NCBI GenBank assembly: GCA_029974855.1
Contig: JARKQO010000288.1
Location: 1-13,701 of the forward strand
Reading direction: 5' to 3'
Length of the DNA: 13,701 bases
DNA from: Eubacteriales bacterium
GTDB lineage: Bacteria > Bacillota_A > Clostridia > Christensenellales > Aristaeellaceae
The stretch's first letter is position 1, and each line of letters starts with the position of its first letter. The notes under the pieces were generated by a model that had not been told where the DNA came from, did no database searches, and worked only from the letters and a program-made list of their open reading frames with translations. The position numbers and the translations under genes were made by a program. Positions 1 to 7,425 of the stretch are shown here, piece by piece.

Positions 1-327
1 GGCGTACACGTGGGCGGCTCCCCTGCGCAGCAGCACGTCCGTAAAGCCGCCGGTGGCCGCGCCGATGTCCAGGGCCACAGCGCCCTCCACATCCGCCTGA
101 AAGACCTCCAGGGCTTTTTCCAGCTTCAGGGCCCCCCGGCCCACATAGGGGTGCAGGGGCTGCTTCACATGAAGCGCCTCCGGGGCCTGGATGATCTCCG
201 AGGGCTTGAGGATTTTCACTTCTCTTTGATAGGCGAGCCCGGCCATGATCAAAGACTGGGCCTTTTCCCGGCTGTCCGCCAGCCCCTGCCTCACCAAAGC
301 CACATCCGCCCGCAGCTTCTCACCCAT
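1..327 (-). CDS. tlyA: TlyA-family rRNA 2'-O-methyltransferase (partial, cut at window edge)
   Basis: N-terminal 109 residues of a TlyA/YqxC-type protein; the 3' part lies outside the window. Known members methylate ribose 2'-OH groups of rRNA using S-adenosylmethionine. Residues about 3-60 form an S4 RNA-binding domain (LRADVALVRQGLADSREKA). YVGRGALKLEKAL (61-73) is the family linker, and LDIGAATGGFTDVLL (86-100) is SAM motif I followed by GAAHVYA. K68 probably matches the catalytic Lys of the family's K-D-K-E set. The ATG overlaps the end of dxs by 8 bases, so translation is probably coupled; only a weak purine-rich stretch lies upstream. Dxs followed by tlyA is a frequent clostridial order. 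The family assignment is firm; which rRNA is modified cannot be told. Confidence 0.9.
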   Translation of the reverse strand, partial: MGEKLRADVALVRQGLADSREKAQSLIMAGLAYQREVKILKPSEIIQAPEALHVKQPLHPYVGRGALKLEKALEVFQADVEGAVALDIGAATGGFTDVLLRRGAAHVYA

Positions 328-2221
328 GGCCGTTTCCAGCCTGGCCGTCCTTCAGGGCCCGGAGCTTGTCCAGCATCCTGCGGGCCAGGGAGGCCTCATC
401 CAATTCCACAGCCTGGAGCAGGCTTTGGTGGTCCCCATGGGGCACAAAGGCATCCTCCACCCCAATGAGAAACACTTTTGGAAAAAGGCAAAGCTGGGCG
501 TAGCGCTCCAGCACGGCGCTGCCAAAGCCCCCCAGAACGGCGTGCTCCTCCAAAGTGAATACCGGGAGCCCCCGGGCATATAAGTCCCTCAGGCATGCTT
601 CGTCCAGGGGCTTCACCGTGGAGGCGTTGATCACCTCCATGTCCATCCCCTGCTCCGCCAAGTCCCGGGCCACCTTCAGGGCGGGCTTTACCATGGTGCC
701 CACGGCCAGAATGGCCGCGTCCTTTCCGGGGCGAAGGGTCTGCCACTGTCCCAGGGCAAAGGGAAGCCGGTTGGGGACCTCCTCCAGCAGCACCGCGTTC
801 TTGGGATAGCGGATGGCGCAGGGGCCCGGCAGCTCATGGGCGGCTCCCACCATCTGGGCCAGCTCCTCCTGGTCCGCCGGGGCCAACAGGGTCATATGGG
901 GGATGTGCCGCAAATAGGCGAAATCAAATAGCCCCTGGTGGGACTGGCCGTCCTCGTTGCCCAGCCCGGCCCGGTCCAGGAAGAATTTCACGGGGAGGTT
1001 CTGCATGCAGCAATCGTGAAGCACCTGGTCATAGCCCCGCTGCAAAAAGGTGGAGTACACGAAAAAAAAGGGCCGCAGTCCTCCCCGGGCCATGCCCGCG
1101 CAGAGGGTGACAGCATGTTCCTCGGCGATGCCCACGTCAAAGAAGCGCCGGGGAAAGGCCCGCTGAAAGTATTCGGTGCATGTGCCCATGGGCATGGCGG
1201 CGGTGACCACCGTGATGCGGGGGTCCTCCTTGGCCAAGGCGATCAGCGCGTCCACAGCCACCCGGCCGTTGGCCACGGCGCTGCTCTTGGGAATTTCCCC
1301 GTTGTCGATGAAAAAAGGCGGGGTTCCGTGGAACTTCTCCGGCTTGCGCTCGGCGCTGTAATAGCCATAGCCCTTCTTGGTGACGCAGTGGATCACCACG
1401 GGCTCCTCATAGCGCTTGGCCTGCTCCAGAATCTTTTCCAGGGTCTCCAGGTCATGGCCGTCGATGGGCCCCAGATAGCGCAGCCCCAAGGTGTTGAAAA
1501 AACCCTCGTCCACGAAAAAGCTTTTCAGGGATTTTTTGACTGTGTGGATCAGCGCCTCCAAGGGCGCGCCGATGCCCGGAAGCTTTTGCAAGCCGGTTTT
1601 CACCCTGCGCTTGGTGCGGTTCCACCCGGCGCTGGCCCGCAGCTTGGAAAGGTGGTTGCTGAGGCCCCCCACATTCCGGGCGATGGACATCTCGTTGTCG
1701 TTGAGCACGATAATGAGCCGGGTTTTTTCCCTGTCATTGCCGCAGTCGTTCAGGGCCTCGTAGCACATGCCCCCGGTGAGGGCCCCGTCCCCCACCACAG
1801 CCACCACATGGTGGCTTTGCTGCAGCTCGTCCCGGGCCCGGGCCAGGCCCAAAGCGGCGGAGATGGCCGTGGAGGCGTGCCCGGTTTCAAAGCAGTCGTG
1901 CTCGCTCTCCGCGCATTTGGGAAAGCCTGACAGCCCCCCAAAGGTACGGATGCTGTCAAAGCAGTGGTAGCGGCCTGTGAGCAGCTTGTGCACATAGGCC
2001 TGGTGGCCCACGTCGAACACAAGCTTATCCTGGGGGGAATGAAATACCCGGTGCAGCGCCATGGTGATCTCCACCATGCCCAGGTTGGAGGAAAGATGCC
2101 CCCCGTTGTGGGAGACCGTTTGGATGATCTTGGCCCGGATGTCGTCCGCCAGCGCCACGCATTCCTCCAGGCTGAGGGCGCGGAGCTGGGCCGGGCCATG
2201 AATTTCGGATAGTGCTGCCAT
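320..2221 (-). CDS. dxs: 1-deoxy-D-xylulose-5-phosphate synthase
   Basis: 633 residues, normal length for DXS. The enzyme condenses pyruvate and glyceraldehyde-3-phosphate using thiamine diphosphate, the first step of the MEP isoprenoid pathway in the cytosol. Visible: HLSSNLGMVEIT (42-53), GHQAYVHKLLTGR (72-84), the ThDP/Mg motif GDGALTGGMCYEALND ending at N174 of LNDNEMSI, and the pyrimidine-domain motif GIAEEHAV with catalytic E367. YSTFLQRGYDQ and DRAGLGNEDGQSHQG follow; the second differs slightly from the usual DRAGLVGxDGxTHHG. The start chosen is the ATG preceded by AAAGGAG (2226-2232). An in-frame extension to 2359 exists but runs into ddl and has no such site. dxs lies 19 bases after ddl and overlaps tlyA by 8 bases, so the three are probably co-transcribed. 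Confidence 0.96.
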   Translation of the reverse strand: MAALSEIHGPAQLRALSLEECVALADDIRAKIIQTVSHNGGHLSSNLGMVEITMALHRVFHSPQDKLVFDVGHQAYVHKLLTGRYHCFDSIRTFGGLSGFPKCAESEHDCFETGHASTAISAALGLARARDELQQSHHVVAVVGDGALTGGMCYEALNDCGNDREKTRLIIVLNDNEMSIARNVGGLSNHLSKLRASAGWNRTKRRVKTGLQKLPGIGAPLEALIHTVKKSLKSFFVDEGFFNTLGLRYLGPIDGHDLETLEKILEQAKRYEEPVVIHCVTKKGYGYYSAERKPEKFHGTPPFFIDNGEIPKSSAVANGRVAVDALIALAKEDPRITVVTAAMPMGTCTEYFQRAFPRRFFDVGIAEEHAVTLCAGMARGGLRPFFFVYSTFLQRGYDQVLHDCCMQNLPVKFFLDRAGLGNEDGQSHQGLFDFAYLRHIPHMTLLAPADQEELAQMVGAAHELPGPCAIRYPKNAVLLEEVPNRLPFALGQWQTLRPGKDAAILAVGTMVKPALKVARDLAEQGMDMEVINASTVKPLDEACLRDLYARGLPVFTLEEHAVLGGFGSAVLERYAQLCLFPKVFLIGVEDAFVPHGDHQSLLQAVELDEASLARRMLDKLRALKDGQAGNGHG

Positions 2222-2240
2222 ACTGCTCCTTTGTACTCCC

Positions 2241-3446
2241 TTACGGATTTTTGACGCCGCTTTTGGCCCCGGTTTTCCCGCCCAGAGAAAGGCCGTCCAA
2301 AATCTTGGAGGTATAGGCGTAATTGCAGTTGTCCTTGTCCTCCTTGGCCTCCAGGGCACAGCGCACCATTTCGTCGATGAGGCGGGGATAGGGCAGGCCG
2401 CCCGCGTCCCACAGGTAGAAGGACAGAGAGCCGGGGATGGTGTTGATTTCGGTGATGTAGAGCTCGTTCTCCTCCGGGGCGAACATGTAGTCGATCCGCA
2501 CCACGCCCTTGCAATCCATGGCGTTGAAAATCCGGATGGACAGGGCCTGAATCTCGTCCCGCAGCTCCGGCTCGATGGGGGCGGGCAGCACCCGCTTTAA
2601 GGCCGCCATGCCCTTGGCAGGGTTGGAGCCGTATTTTCCCATAAAATCCAGTAAATCCCCGTTGGTGATGGGCATTTCCACAGGGGAGGCCTTGGCCTCG
2701 CCGTTGTAGCCGATCACCGAGCAGTTCAGCTCCAGGGGCGTGCGGATGGCCTTTTCGATGAGCACCTTCCGGTCAAACTCAAAGGCCACCTCCAGGGCCT
2801 GGGTCAGCTCTTCGCGGTTTTTTGCCTTGGCCACTCCAATGGAGGAGCCCAAGGACGCGGGCTTCACAATGACCGGGTAGGGCAGCTCCCCCTCCAGCCT
2901 GTCCAAAACCTCTTCCGGGTCCGTTTCCCAAGCCTTGCGCAAAAACCAGCGGCTGGGCAACACCGGGAAGCCGCAGCCCCGGAAAAAGTCCTTCATGTAG
3001 ACCTTATCCATGCCCATGGCGGAAGCCCCCACCCCTGGGCTGGCGTAGGGGATGTTGCACATTTCCAGCAGGCCCTGCAAAGTGCCGTCCTCCCCGTGCA
3101 TGCCGTGCACCACCGGGATCACGCAGTCCAGCCGGGTGATCAGGCGCTGCTGCTCCTTCCCGAAAAGGCCCTTGGCAGGCTCCAAGGTGGTCAGTGCCGC
3201 CGAGCCGGCGGTAAGGTCCAAAGCCACCCGCAGGATGCCCTTACGGCCTTCCTCAAAGGGGGTGAAGGCGGAGATGTCAAAGAGGGGCTCCCCGGTGAAC
3301 CACTCCCCCTTCTTGCTGATGTAAAGGGGGATCACGTCATAGGTGTCCCGGTCTGCCGCGCGCATCAGCTGCAGCGCGCTGATGATGGAAACCTCATGCT
3401 CGCAGGTTCTGCTGCCAAAAATCACGCCTAACTGCATCTTGCTCAT
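2241..3446 (-). CDS. ddl: D-alanine--D-alanine ligase (long clostridial subfamily)
   Basis: ATP-grasp ligase of 401 residues, longer than the usual 300-370, that joins two D-alanines for peptidoglycan. Motifs: GSRTCEHEVSIISALQ with E16 (D-Ala binding in the family), VVHGMHGEDGTLQGLLE (112-128), ASAMGMDKVYMK (141-152), KPASLGSSIG (195-204), omega-loop GKYGSN with Y272, RIDY (317-320), and the metal-binding E333/N335 in TEINTIPGSLSFYLW. The omega-loop Tyr favours D-Ala-D-Ala over the D-Ala-D-Lac product of VanA/B-type ligases, which carry His there. A C-terminal tail (about 370-401) rich in Lys and Gly ends the protein. AAGGAG (3456-3461) sits 9 bases before the ATG and overlaps the stop of the upstream Mur ligase, so the two are translationally linked. 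Family is firm; whether this is the only Ddl of the cell is unknown. Confidence 0.94.
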   Translation of the reverse strand: MSKMQLGVIFGSRTCEHEVSIISALQLMRAADRDTYDVIPLYISKKGEWFTGEPLFDISAFTPFEEGRKGILRVALDLTAGSAALTTLEPAKGLFGKEQQRLITRLDCVIPVVHGMHGEDGTLQGLLEMCNIPYASPGVGASAMGMDKVYMKDFFRGCGFPVLPSRWFLRKAWETDPEEVLDRLEGELPYPVIVKPASLGSSIGVAKAKNREELTQALEVAFEFDRKVLIEKAIRTPLELNCSVIGYNGEAKASPVEMPITNGDLLDFMGKYGSNPAKGMAALKRVLPAPIEPELRDEIQALSIRIFNAMDCKGVVRIDYMFAPEENELYITEINTIPGSLSFYLWDAGGLPYPRLIDEMVRCALEAKEDKDNCNYAYTSKILDGLSLGGKTGAKSGVKNP

Positions 3447-3459
3447 GGACGTCCACTCC

Positions 3460-5064
3460 TTACGCTTCCTGATAGTTGTCCGGCAAATCGTTTTCGTACA
3501 GCACCGTATCCGCAGGCCGGACCAGGCCGTGCAGCACCGAGGTGGATTCCTTCAGGCTAGCCACCTGGTGGATATTCTCCAGGGGGAAGCCCCCTTCCCG
3601 GAGGCCTTCGATGATGGGCAGGGCCCGCTTTTTCCCGATGATAATAGCAATGTCCGCGCTGTCCGCGATGCTCCGGCCAAGCTCCCGGTTGTACTCCGCC
3701 TCCCGCTCCCCCAGCTCCACCATCCCCGGGGTGATGATGATGCGCCGCTGGGGGAAGGAGGCCAGCACCTTCAAGGCCGCCTTGGCCCCGATGGGGTTGC
3801 TGTTGAACGCGTCGTTGATGATGGTGAAGGAGCCGCGATGGGAGATCAGCTCCAGGCGGTTTTTCACGGGCTTCAGCTGGGAAATTCCATGGGCGATCTG
3901 CTTGAGGCTCAGGCCCAAATCCCCGGCCACAGCAGAGGCCAGCAAAATGTTTTGGATGTTGTGCTCCCCCAGCAGCAAAGTCTGGCAGGAAATGGAGCCC
4001 TTGCCCTTCAAATGCAGCTCGAAGGTGCAGCCGGAGGGGGACACCTGAATCTTCTCGCACCAGCAATCCCCCTGGCCCGGGGTCAGGCTCACCAAAGATT
4101 TTGGCTTATCCATCCCCTCATACAGCCCTTTGCAGATGCCCCCATCGTCAAAGAAGTAGCCGTGGCCATCCTTGGGCAAAGCCTGCATCAGCTCGAACTT
4201 GGTTTTTGCCACCCGCTGGACGGTCTTGAAGGTGTCCAGGTGCTGGGGGCCCACGGAGGTGAGGATGCCAATGGTGGGCCTCACCAGGCGGCACAGCTCC
4301 CGGATGTCCCCCACGTGCCGCGCCCCCATCTCTCCCACGAACACCTGGTAGGAGGGGGTGAGCTTTTCCCGGATGGCCTTCGAAACCCCCATGGGGGTAT
4401 TGAAGCTGGCCGGGGTGATCAGGGTGGTATACTTTTCCGAAAGGATGGCGCCCAGGATATGCTTCACGGAGGTCTTGCCGTAGCTGCCGGTGATGCCGAT
4501 GCGGATGAGCCTGGGGTTGGACAGGAGCTTGCGCCGGGCGTCCCGGAAGTACATTTCGCTGATGCCCTTTTCCAAAGGCCAGGCCAGCAGGCCCCCCAAC
4601 GCCACCACCAAGGGCAGCCCCAAAGGCCACAGGCAGGGCAGAATCGCCAAAGGGCTTTGGGCCAAGCCCACGGAAATCCCCAGCATCACCAAAAACAGCA
4701 CGCAGTACAGCCGCTTTACACGGCCCGTGAACACAAGGGGCTTCTTGGGGCTTTTGTCCTGAAACAGCCTGCGGATCAGCCACCCAAGGACCAGCGCCAC
4801 AGGCAGAAGCAAAGCCCTGGAAAGGAGCCTGAGCCCCTGGCCCCCCTCCCGCAGGCTCAGCACGTCAAAGGCGTAAAACAGCGCCATGCAAACGACCCCA
4901 ACCAACAGCCCCGGCAACCATCCGTGAACCTTGTTCCGGGAGAGGGTGCGGAAATAGCCCGGAAACTGATAGCTTTCCAGCTGAAAATAGTGCACAATCC
5001 CCCGGGCTGCGGGCAAAGAGCAAAAAACGGGGACCAGGGCCAGGAGCCATTGGGAAATCGTCAT
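3460..5064 (-). CDS. Membrane-anchored Mur ligase, MurF-like
   Basis: 534 residues. The first 165 are hydrophobic with about four to five predicted membrane segments (roughly 5-20, 48-68, 82-98, 120-137, 140-163). From about 185 comes a Mur-ligase core: P-loop GITGSYGKTS (190-199), FNTPMGV (221-227), VGEMGARHVGDI (243-254), GPQHLDTFKT (272-281), AKTKFEL (286-292, with the Lys usually carbamylated), GEHNIQNILLA (366-376) and NDAFNSNPIGAKAAL (417-431). These fit MurF (UDP-MurNAc-tripeptide--D-Ala-D-Ala ligase), but the soluble UDP-binding N-terminal domain of classical MurF is replaced by membrane helices. The ATG overlaps the hydrolase stop as ATGA and has GGAGG 10 bases upstream (5075-5079). 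An in-frame extension to 5235 lies inside the hydrolase gene and is rejected. Ligase chemistry is well supported; the acceptor substrate is not known. Confidence 0.88.
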   Translation of the reverse strand: MTISQWLLALVPVFCSLPAARGIVHYFQLESYQFPGYFRTLSRNKVHGWLPGLLVGVVCMALFYAFDVLSLREGGQGLRLLSRALLLPVALVLGWLIRRLFQDKSPKKPLVFTGRVKRLYCVLFLVMLGISVGLAQSPLAILPCLWPLGLPLVVALGGLLAWPLEKGISEMYFRDARRKLLSNPRLIRIGITGSYGKTSVKHILGAILSEKYTTLITPASFNTPMGVSKAIREKLTPSYQVFVGEMGARHVGDIRELCRLVRPTIGILTSVGPQHLDTFKTVQRVAKTKFELMQALPKDGHGYFFDDGGICKGLYEGMDKPKSLVSLTPGQGDCWCEKIQVSPSGCTFELHLKGKGSISCQTLLLGEHNIQNILLASAVAGDLGLSLKQIAHGISQLKPVKNRLELISHRGSFTIINDAFNSNPIGAKAALKVLASFPQRRIIITPGMVELGEREAEYNRELGRSIADSADIAIIIGKKRALPIIEGLREGGFPLENIHQVASLKESTSVLHGLVRPADTVLYENDLPDNYQEA

Positions 5065-5858
5065 CGGCCCTCTTCCTCCAAAAGAAATTTCTGGGCGATC
5101 AGCACAAAACGCCGCCATTCCTCCAGAAAAGCAAAGTGGCTTCTTCCCTCGAAGATGATCAGCCCGGCGTCGGGAATGCTCTGCTCCATCTGCTGGCCCA
5201 TCCACAGGGGCGTTTCCGTGTCGGCGCTGCCCCACACCAGCAGCGTGGGGGCCTGGATGTCCCCCAGCACCGGCAGCAGGTCCTCGGAAATCAGCTTCAC
5301 AAAGGTCTTGCGCATGACCTCATCCAGCTTCACATAATCCGGGGAGCCGTAGTGGTTGCGGAGCTTGGTCTGCCAGCCTTCCACCAGCTTCTCCATGGCG
5401 GGCAGGGCTTTCATCCTCTCCAGGAGGCCGTTGTAGCGCTTGAAGCGCTGGGTCCGCTTGCTTTGGCTTTGGGAAACGGGCTTTTTGATCCCCGCGCCCC
5501 CGGTGATGATCAGCTTGCGCACCAGGCTGGGATATTGGCTGGCCAGGGTCAGGGCCACGCGCCCCCCATGGGAATGGGCAATGATGTCCACGGGGCCGAG
5601 CCGGGTTTCCTCCAGCAGCTCCCGCACCATGGCCCCGTAATCATGGACGTCCCAGGGCCGGGGCGGTTCCCCGCTCTTGCCGTGGCCGGGAAAATCCAGG
5701 GCCAAGGTGGTGGCGTTTTCCATCAGCACGCTCTGGATAAAGGAAAAGATGGTGGAGTCGCAGCCCCAACCGTGAAGCAGCAGCACCGAAGGGGCGGTCC
5801 GGTCCTCGTGGCGGTGGAGCTCATAGTAGATTGTGCAGCCTTGGAGCGTGGTTTCCAA
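5061..5858 (-). CDS. Alpha/beta-fold hydrolase
   Basis: 265 residues from the TTG start. Oxyanion-hole motif LLLHGWG (26-32), DFPGHGKSG (55-63), nucleophile elbow AHSHGG with S96, acid D213 in WGSADTETP, and H241 in EGRSHFAF: a complete Ser-Asp-His triad, with a lid region of about 125-195. No signal peptide or membrane segment, so cytosolic. Substrate is not predictable from sequence. An upstream in-frame ATG at 5882 would add 8 residues, but it has no ribosome binding site and would be almost leaderless from the promoter at 5890-5922. The TTG has AAAGGTGG (5866-5873) 7 bases upstream, and the protein then starts METTLQGCTIYYE as relatives do. It is first in the run with the Mur ligase (4-base ATGA overlap) and ddl, so a role with a D-Ala-D-Ala or lipid-linked ester is possible but unproven. 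Confidence 0.88.
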   Translation of the reverse strand: METTLQGCTIYYELHRHEDRTAPSVLLLHGWGCDSTIFSFIQSVLMENATTLALDFPGHGKSGEPPRPWDVHDYGAMVRELLEETRLGPVDIIAHSHGGRVALTLASQYPSLVRKLIITGGAGIKKPVSQSQSKRTQRFKRYNGLLERMKALPAMEKLVEGWQTKLRNHYGSPDYVKLDEVMRKTFVKLISEDLLPVLGDIQAPTLLVWGSADTETPLWMGQQMEQSIPDAGLIIFEGRSHFAFLEEWRRFVLIAQKFLLEEEGR

Positions 5859-5889
5859 GCCTTCGCCACCTTTCGAAAACATCCCATGG

Positions 5890-5922
5890 TATTCTACCCC
5901 AATTTGCGCAAAAAGAAAAGCC
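5890..5922 (-). promoter_or_regulatory. Promoter of the hydrolase / Mur ligase / ddl / dxs / tlyA run
   Basis: On the minus strand GGCTTTTCTTTTTG (5922 to 5909) is followed after 12 bases by TAGAATA (5896 to 5890). TAGAAT is a good -10; the -35 position at 17-base spacing reads TTTTCT, which is poor. The predicted start, near 5884, leaves a 25-base leader before the TTG of the hydrolase gene. The same two blocks with the same spacing occur upstream of the EF-G-like gene. The pyrimidine tract could also serve as the U-run of a terminator for the acetyltransferase gene, but no convincing stem precedes it. Confidence 0.5.
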
Positions 5923-5949
5923 CAAAGGGAATTGCCGCGCCCTCTAAGC

Positions 5950-6420
5950 CTATGCCAGCAACAGGATATATCTTCGCTTCCTCACGCTAATTTCAAACAG
6001 CCGGTGGCACCACCCCGGCACCTCCACCGTGCACTCATACCGGCAGCCCAGCTTCTCGCAGGTGCGGATGCTGGCAAGGTTGTCCACGTCTGTGGTGATG
6101 CAAAGGGAATTCATGCCGTGCCTTTCAAACAGGGGCAGGCAGAGCTTGCACGCCCGGTAGGCATAACCCCGGCCGCGAAAGTCCGGCAATACCGAATACC
6201 CCACATGGCCCAGGTAAAACAGCGCCTCGCTCTCCCCCAGCCGGACCCCCAGGCGGCCCGCTCTTTTTCCGGTTTCTAAATCCACCATTTCGTAGTGGAG
6301 GCTCAGCACATCCCCCAACTGGGGAAGGTTTCTTTCCACATGGCTCAGCCGCAGGGCCACGCGGTCGTCCTTGCCCTGGGGCAAGCGGTATTTCCATGCA
6401 TCCAGCAGCAGGGGCGGCAT
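5950..6420 (-). CDS. GNAT family N-acetyltransferase
   Basis: 156 residues, typical for a single GNAT domain that transfers an acetyl group from acetyl-CoA to an amine. Beta-strand 4 and motif A read YLGHVGYSVLPDFRGRGYAYRA (69-90), with the pyrophosphate-binding RGRGYA at 82-87. Motif B reads TTDVDNLASIRTCEKLGC (109-126), the usual N-x-x-S-x-x-x-x-E-K-L-G pattern. The acceptor cannot be predicted. It follows the PfkB kinase by 6 bases. TAAGG lies close to the ATG, and GGGAGG is 11 bases upstream, inside the kinase stop region, so it is very likely co-transcribed and perhaps coupled. The family is clear. Confidence 0.88.
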   Translation of the reverse strand: MPPLLLDAWKYRLPQGKDDRVALRLSHVERNLPQLGDVLSLHYEMVDLETGKRAGRLGVRLGESEALFYLGHVGYSVLPDFRGRGYAYRACKLCLPLFERHGMNSLCITTDVDNLASIRTCEKLGCRYECTVEVPGWCHRLFEISVRKRRYILLLA

Positions 6421-6426
6421 CAGGCC

Positions 6427-7350
6427 TTACACCTCCCGCCAGGTTGCTTGGGGAAGCAATGCTTGAAAATCTTCCGGCCGCAGGGGGTCCGTTCCCCGGG
6501 TCATGGCGCTGGCGGCCCCGGCGGCCACGCCCCAGCGCAGGGCTTCAAACATGCCTTTTCCCTGGCACAGGCCCGCCAGCATGCCCGCCACCATCCCGTC
6601 CCCCGCCCCTACGGTGGAGCCGGTTTTCACCGGAAGGCCCGGAGCGAAAACCGTCCGGGAACCGTCGGTGAGCAAGGCCCCCTGGGGACCTAAGGATACC
6701 AGCACGTGCCGCGCCCCCCGCTTCACCAGGGAACAGGCCGCGTCCCGGATGCTGGGCAAGGTGGGAAGCTTCCGGCCCACAGCCTCCTCCAACTCCCGCA
6801 GGTTGGGCTTCACCAACAGGGGCTTTTCCGCAAGGCCCAGCAGCAGCGCCTCTCCTATGGCGTCCAGCACAAAGGAGCTGTCCGGCAGGGCTTGCATGCA
6901 TTGGGCATAGACGCCGGGCTCGCAGCCCGGGGGCAGGCTGCCGCTGAGGGCCACATAGGCGCTGCCCCGGGCCTCCTGGCGCAGCAGGGCCAGAAATTCC
7001 CGCAGCTGCCGGGGCTCCAAGGTGGGGCCCAGCTCGTTGAATTCTGTGACCTGGCCACTGCCCTCATCCAGCACCTTTAAATTGGAGCGAATCCTCCCGG
7101 GCACGGTAACGTGGGGAAAGGCCAAGCCATCCGCGGCCAGCAGGCTCAGAAACCCCTCCTGCCCCTGGGCGCTCAAAAGGCCCACGCAGGCGGCCTCCAC
7201 CCCCAAGCGCCGCAGCGTCCTGGCCACGTTCAGGCCCTTGCCTGCCACATCATAGCGCAGGGTCTCCAGCCGGTGGGCCTCGCCGGGGGTAAGGCGCGGG
7301 ATGGTGGCGGTCTTGTCCAGGGCGGGATTGAGGCATACGGTGGTGATCAT
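6427..7350 (-). CDS. fruK: PfkB-family sugar-phosphate kinase (1-phosphofructokinase / tagatose-6-phosphate kinase type)
   Basis: 307 residues, the usual size of FruK/LacC. These enzymes phosphorylate fructose-1-phosphate or tagatose-6-phosphate with ATP. Visible: N-terminal MITTVCLNPALDKT (1-14), the substrate glycine pair AGKGLNVARTLRRLG (36-50), FNELGP (104-109), SGSLPPG (136-142), VLDAIGEALL (161-170, usually DTSGEAL), KPNLRELEE (181-189), and the ATP/anion-hole motif GSTVGAGDGMVAG (244-256) with catalytic D251. GAGDG replaces the more common GAGDS. AGGAGG (7360-7365) lies 9 bases before this ATG; an upstream in-frame ATG at 7407 would put the coding region through a strong hairpin and is rejected. 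No PTS transporter or DeoR regulator is nearby, so the exact substrate is uncertain. Confidence 0.85.
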   Translation of the reverse strand: MITTVCLNPALDKTATIPRLTPGEAHRLETLRYDVAGKGLNVARTLRRLGVEAACVGLLSAQGQEGFLSLLAADGLAFPHVTVPGRIRSNLKVLDEGSGQVTEFNELGPTLEPRQLREFLALLRQEARGSAYVALSGSLPPGCEPGVYAQCMQALPDSSFVLDAIGEALLLGLAEKPLLVKPNLRELEEAVGRKLPTLPSIRDAACSLVKRGARHVLVSLGPQGALLTDGSRTVFAPGLPVKTGSTVGAGDGMVAGMLAGLCQGKGMFEALRWGVAAGAASAMTRGTDPLRPEDFQALLPQATWREV

Positions 7351-7366
7351 GGCGCTGTTCCTCCTG

Positions 7367-7403
7367 GGGCCTTTGAAAAGGCCCTTCCCGGGTTGGGAAG
7401 GGC
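7367..7403 (-). terminator. Terminator / attenuator-like overlapping hairpins between the EF-G-like gene and fruK
   Basis: Hairpin 1 is a perfect 9-base stem (GCCCTTCCC at 7381-7389 with GGGAAGGGC at 7395-7403, 5-base loop), 22 bases after the EF-G-like stop. In the transcript it is followed by CUUUUC, a short U-run, so it resembles a weak intrinsic terminator. Hairpin 2 pairs GGGCCTTT (7367-7374) with AAAGGCCC (7377-7384) and shares bases 7381-7384 with hairpin 1, so both cannot form fully at once. Hairpin 2 ends 1 base from the fruK Shine-Dalgarno (7360-7365). It could be plain partial termination or a switch; no ligand is suggested. Confidence 0.5.
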
Positions 7404-7425
7404 GCAATTTGTCTGGGGTAAAGGC

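Noticed and set aside
938..1930. 330-codon plus-strand open frame opposite dxs
   Set aside because: Antisense to conserved DXS motifs; low-complexity His/Gly/Val-rich translation and no ribosome binding site.
2241..3446. VanA/VanB-like vancomycin-resistance ligase
   Set aside because: The omega-loop keeps Tyr (GKYGSN), as in D-Ala-D-Ala ligases, and no vanH, vanX, vanR or vanS homologue is adjacent.
3343..5337. 664-codon open frame on the plus strand
   Set aside because: It is antisense to the Mur ligase and ddl, whose motifs are unmistakable. Its translation is rich in Gln, His, Pro and Gly without any domain, typical of a GC-rich shadow frame.
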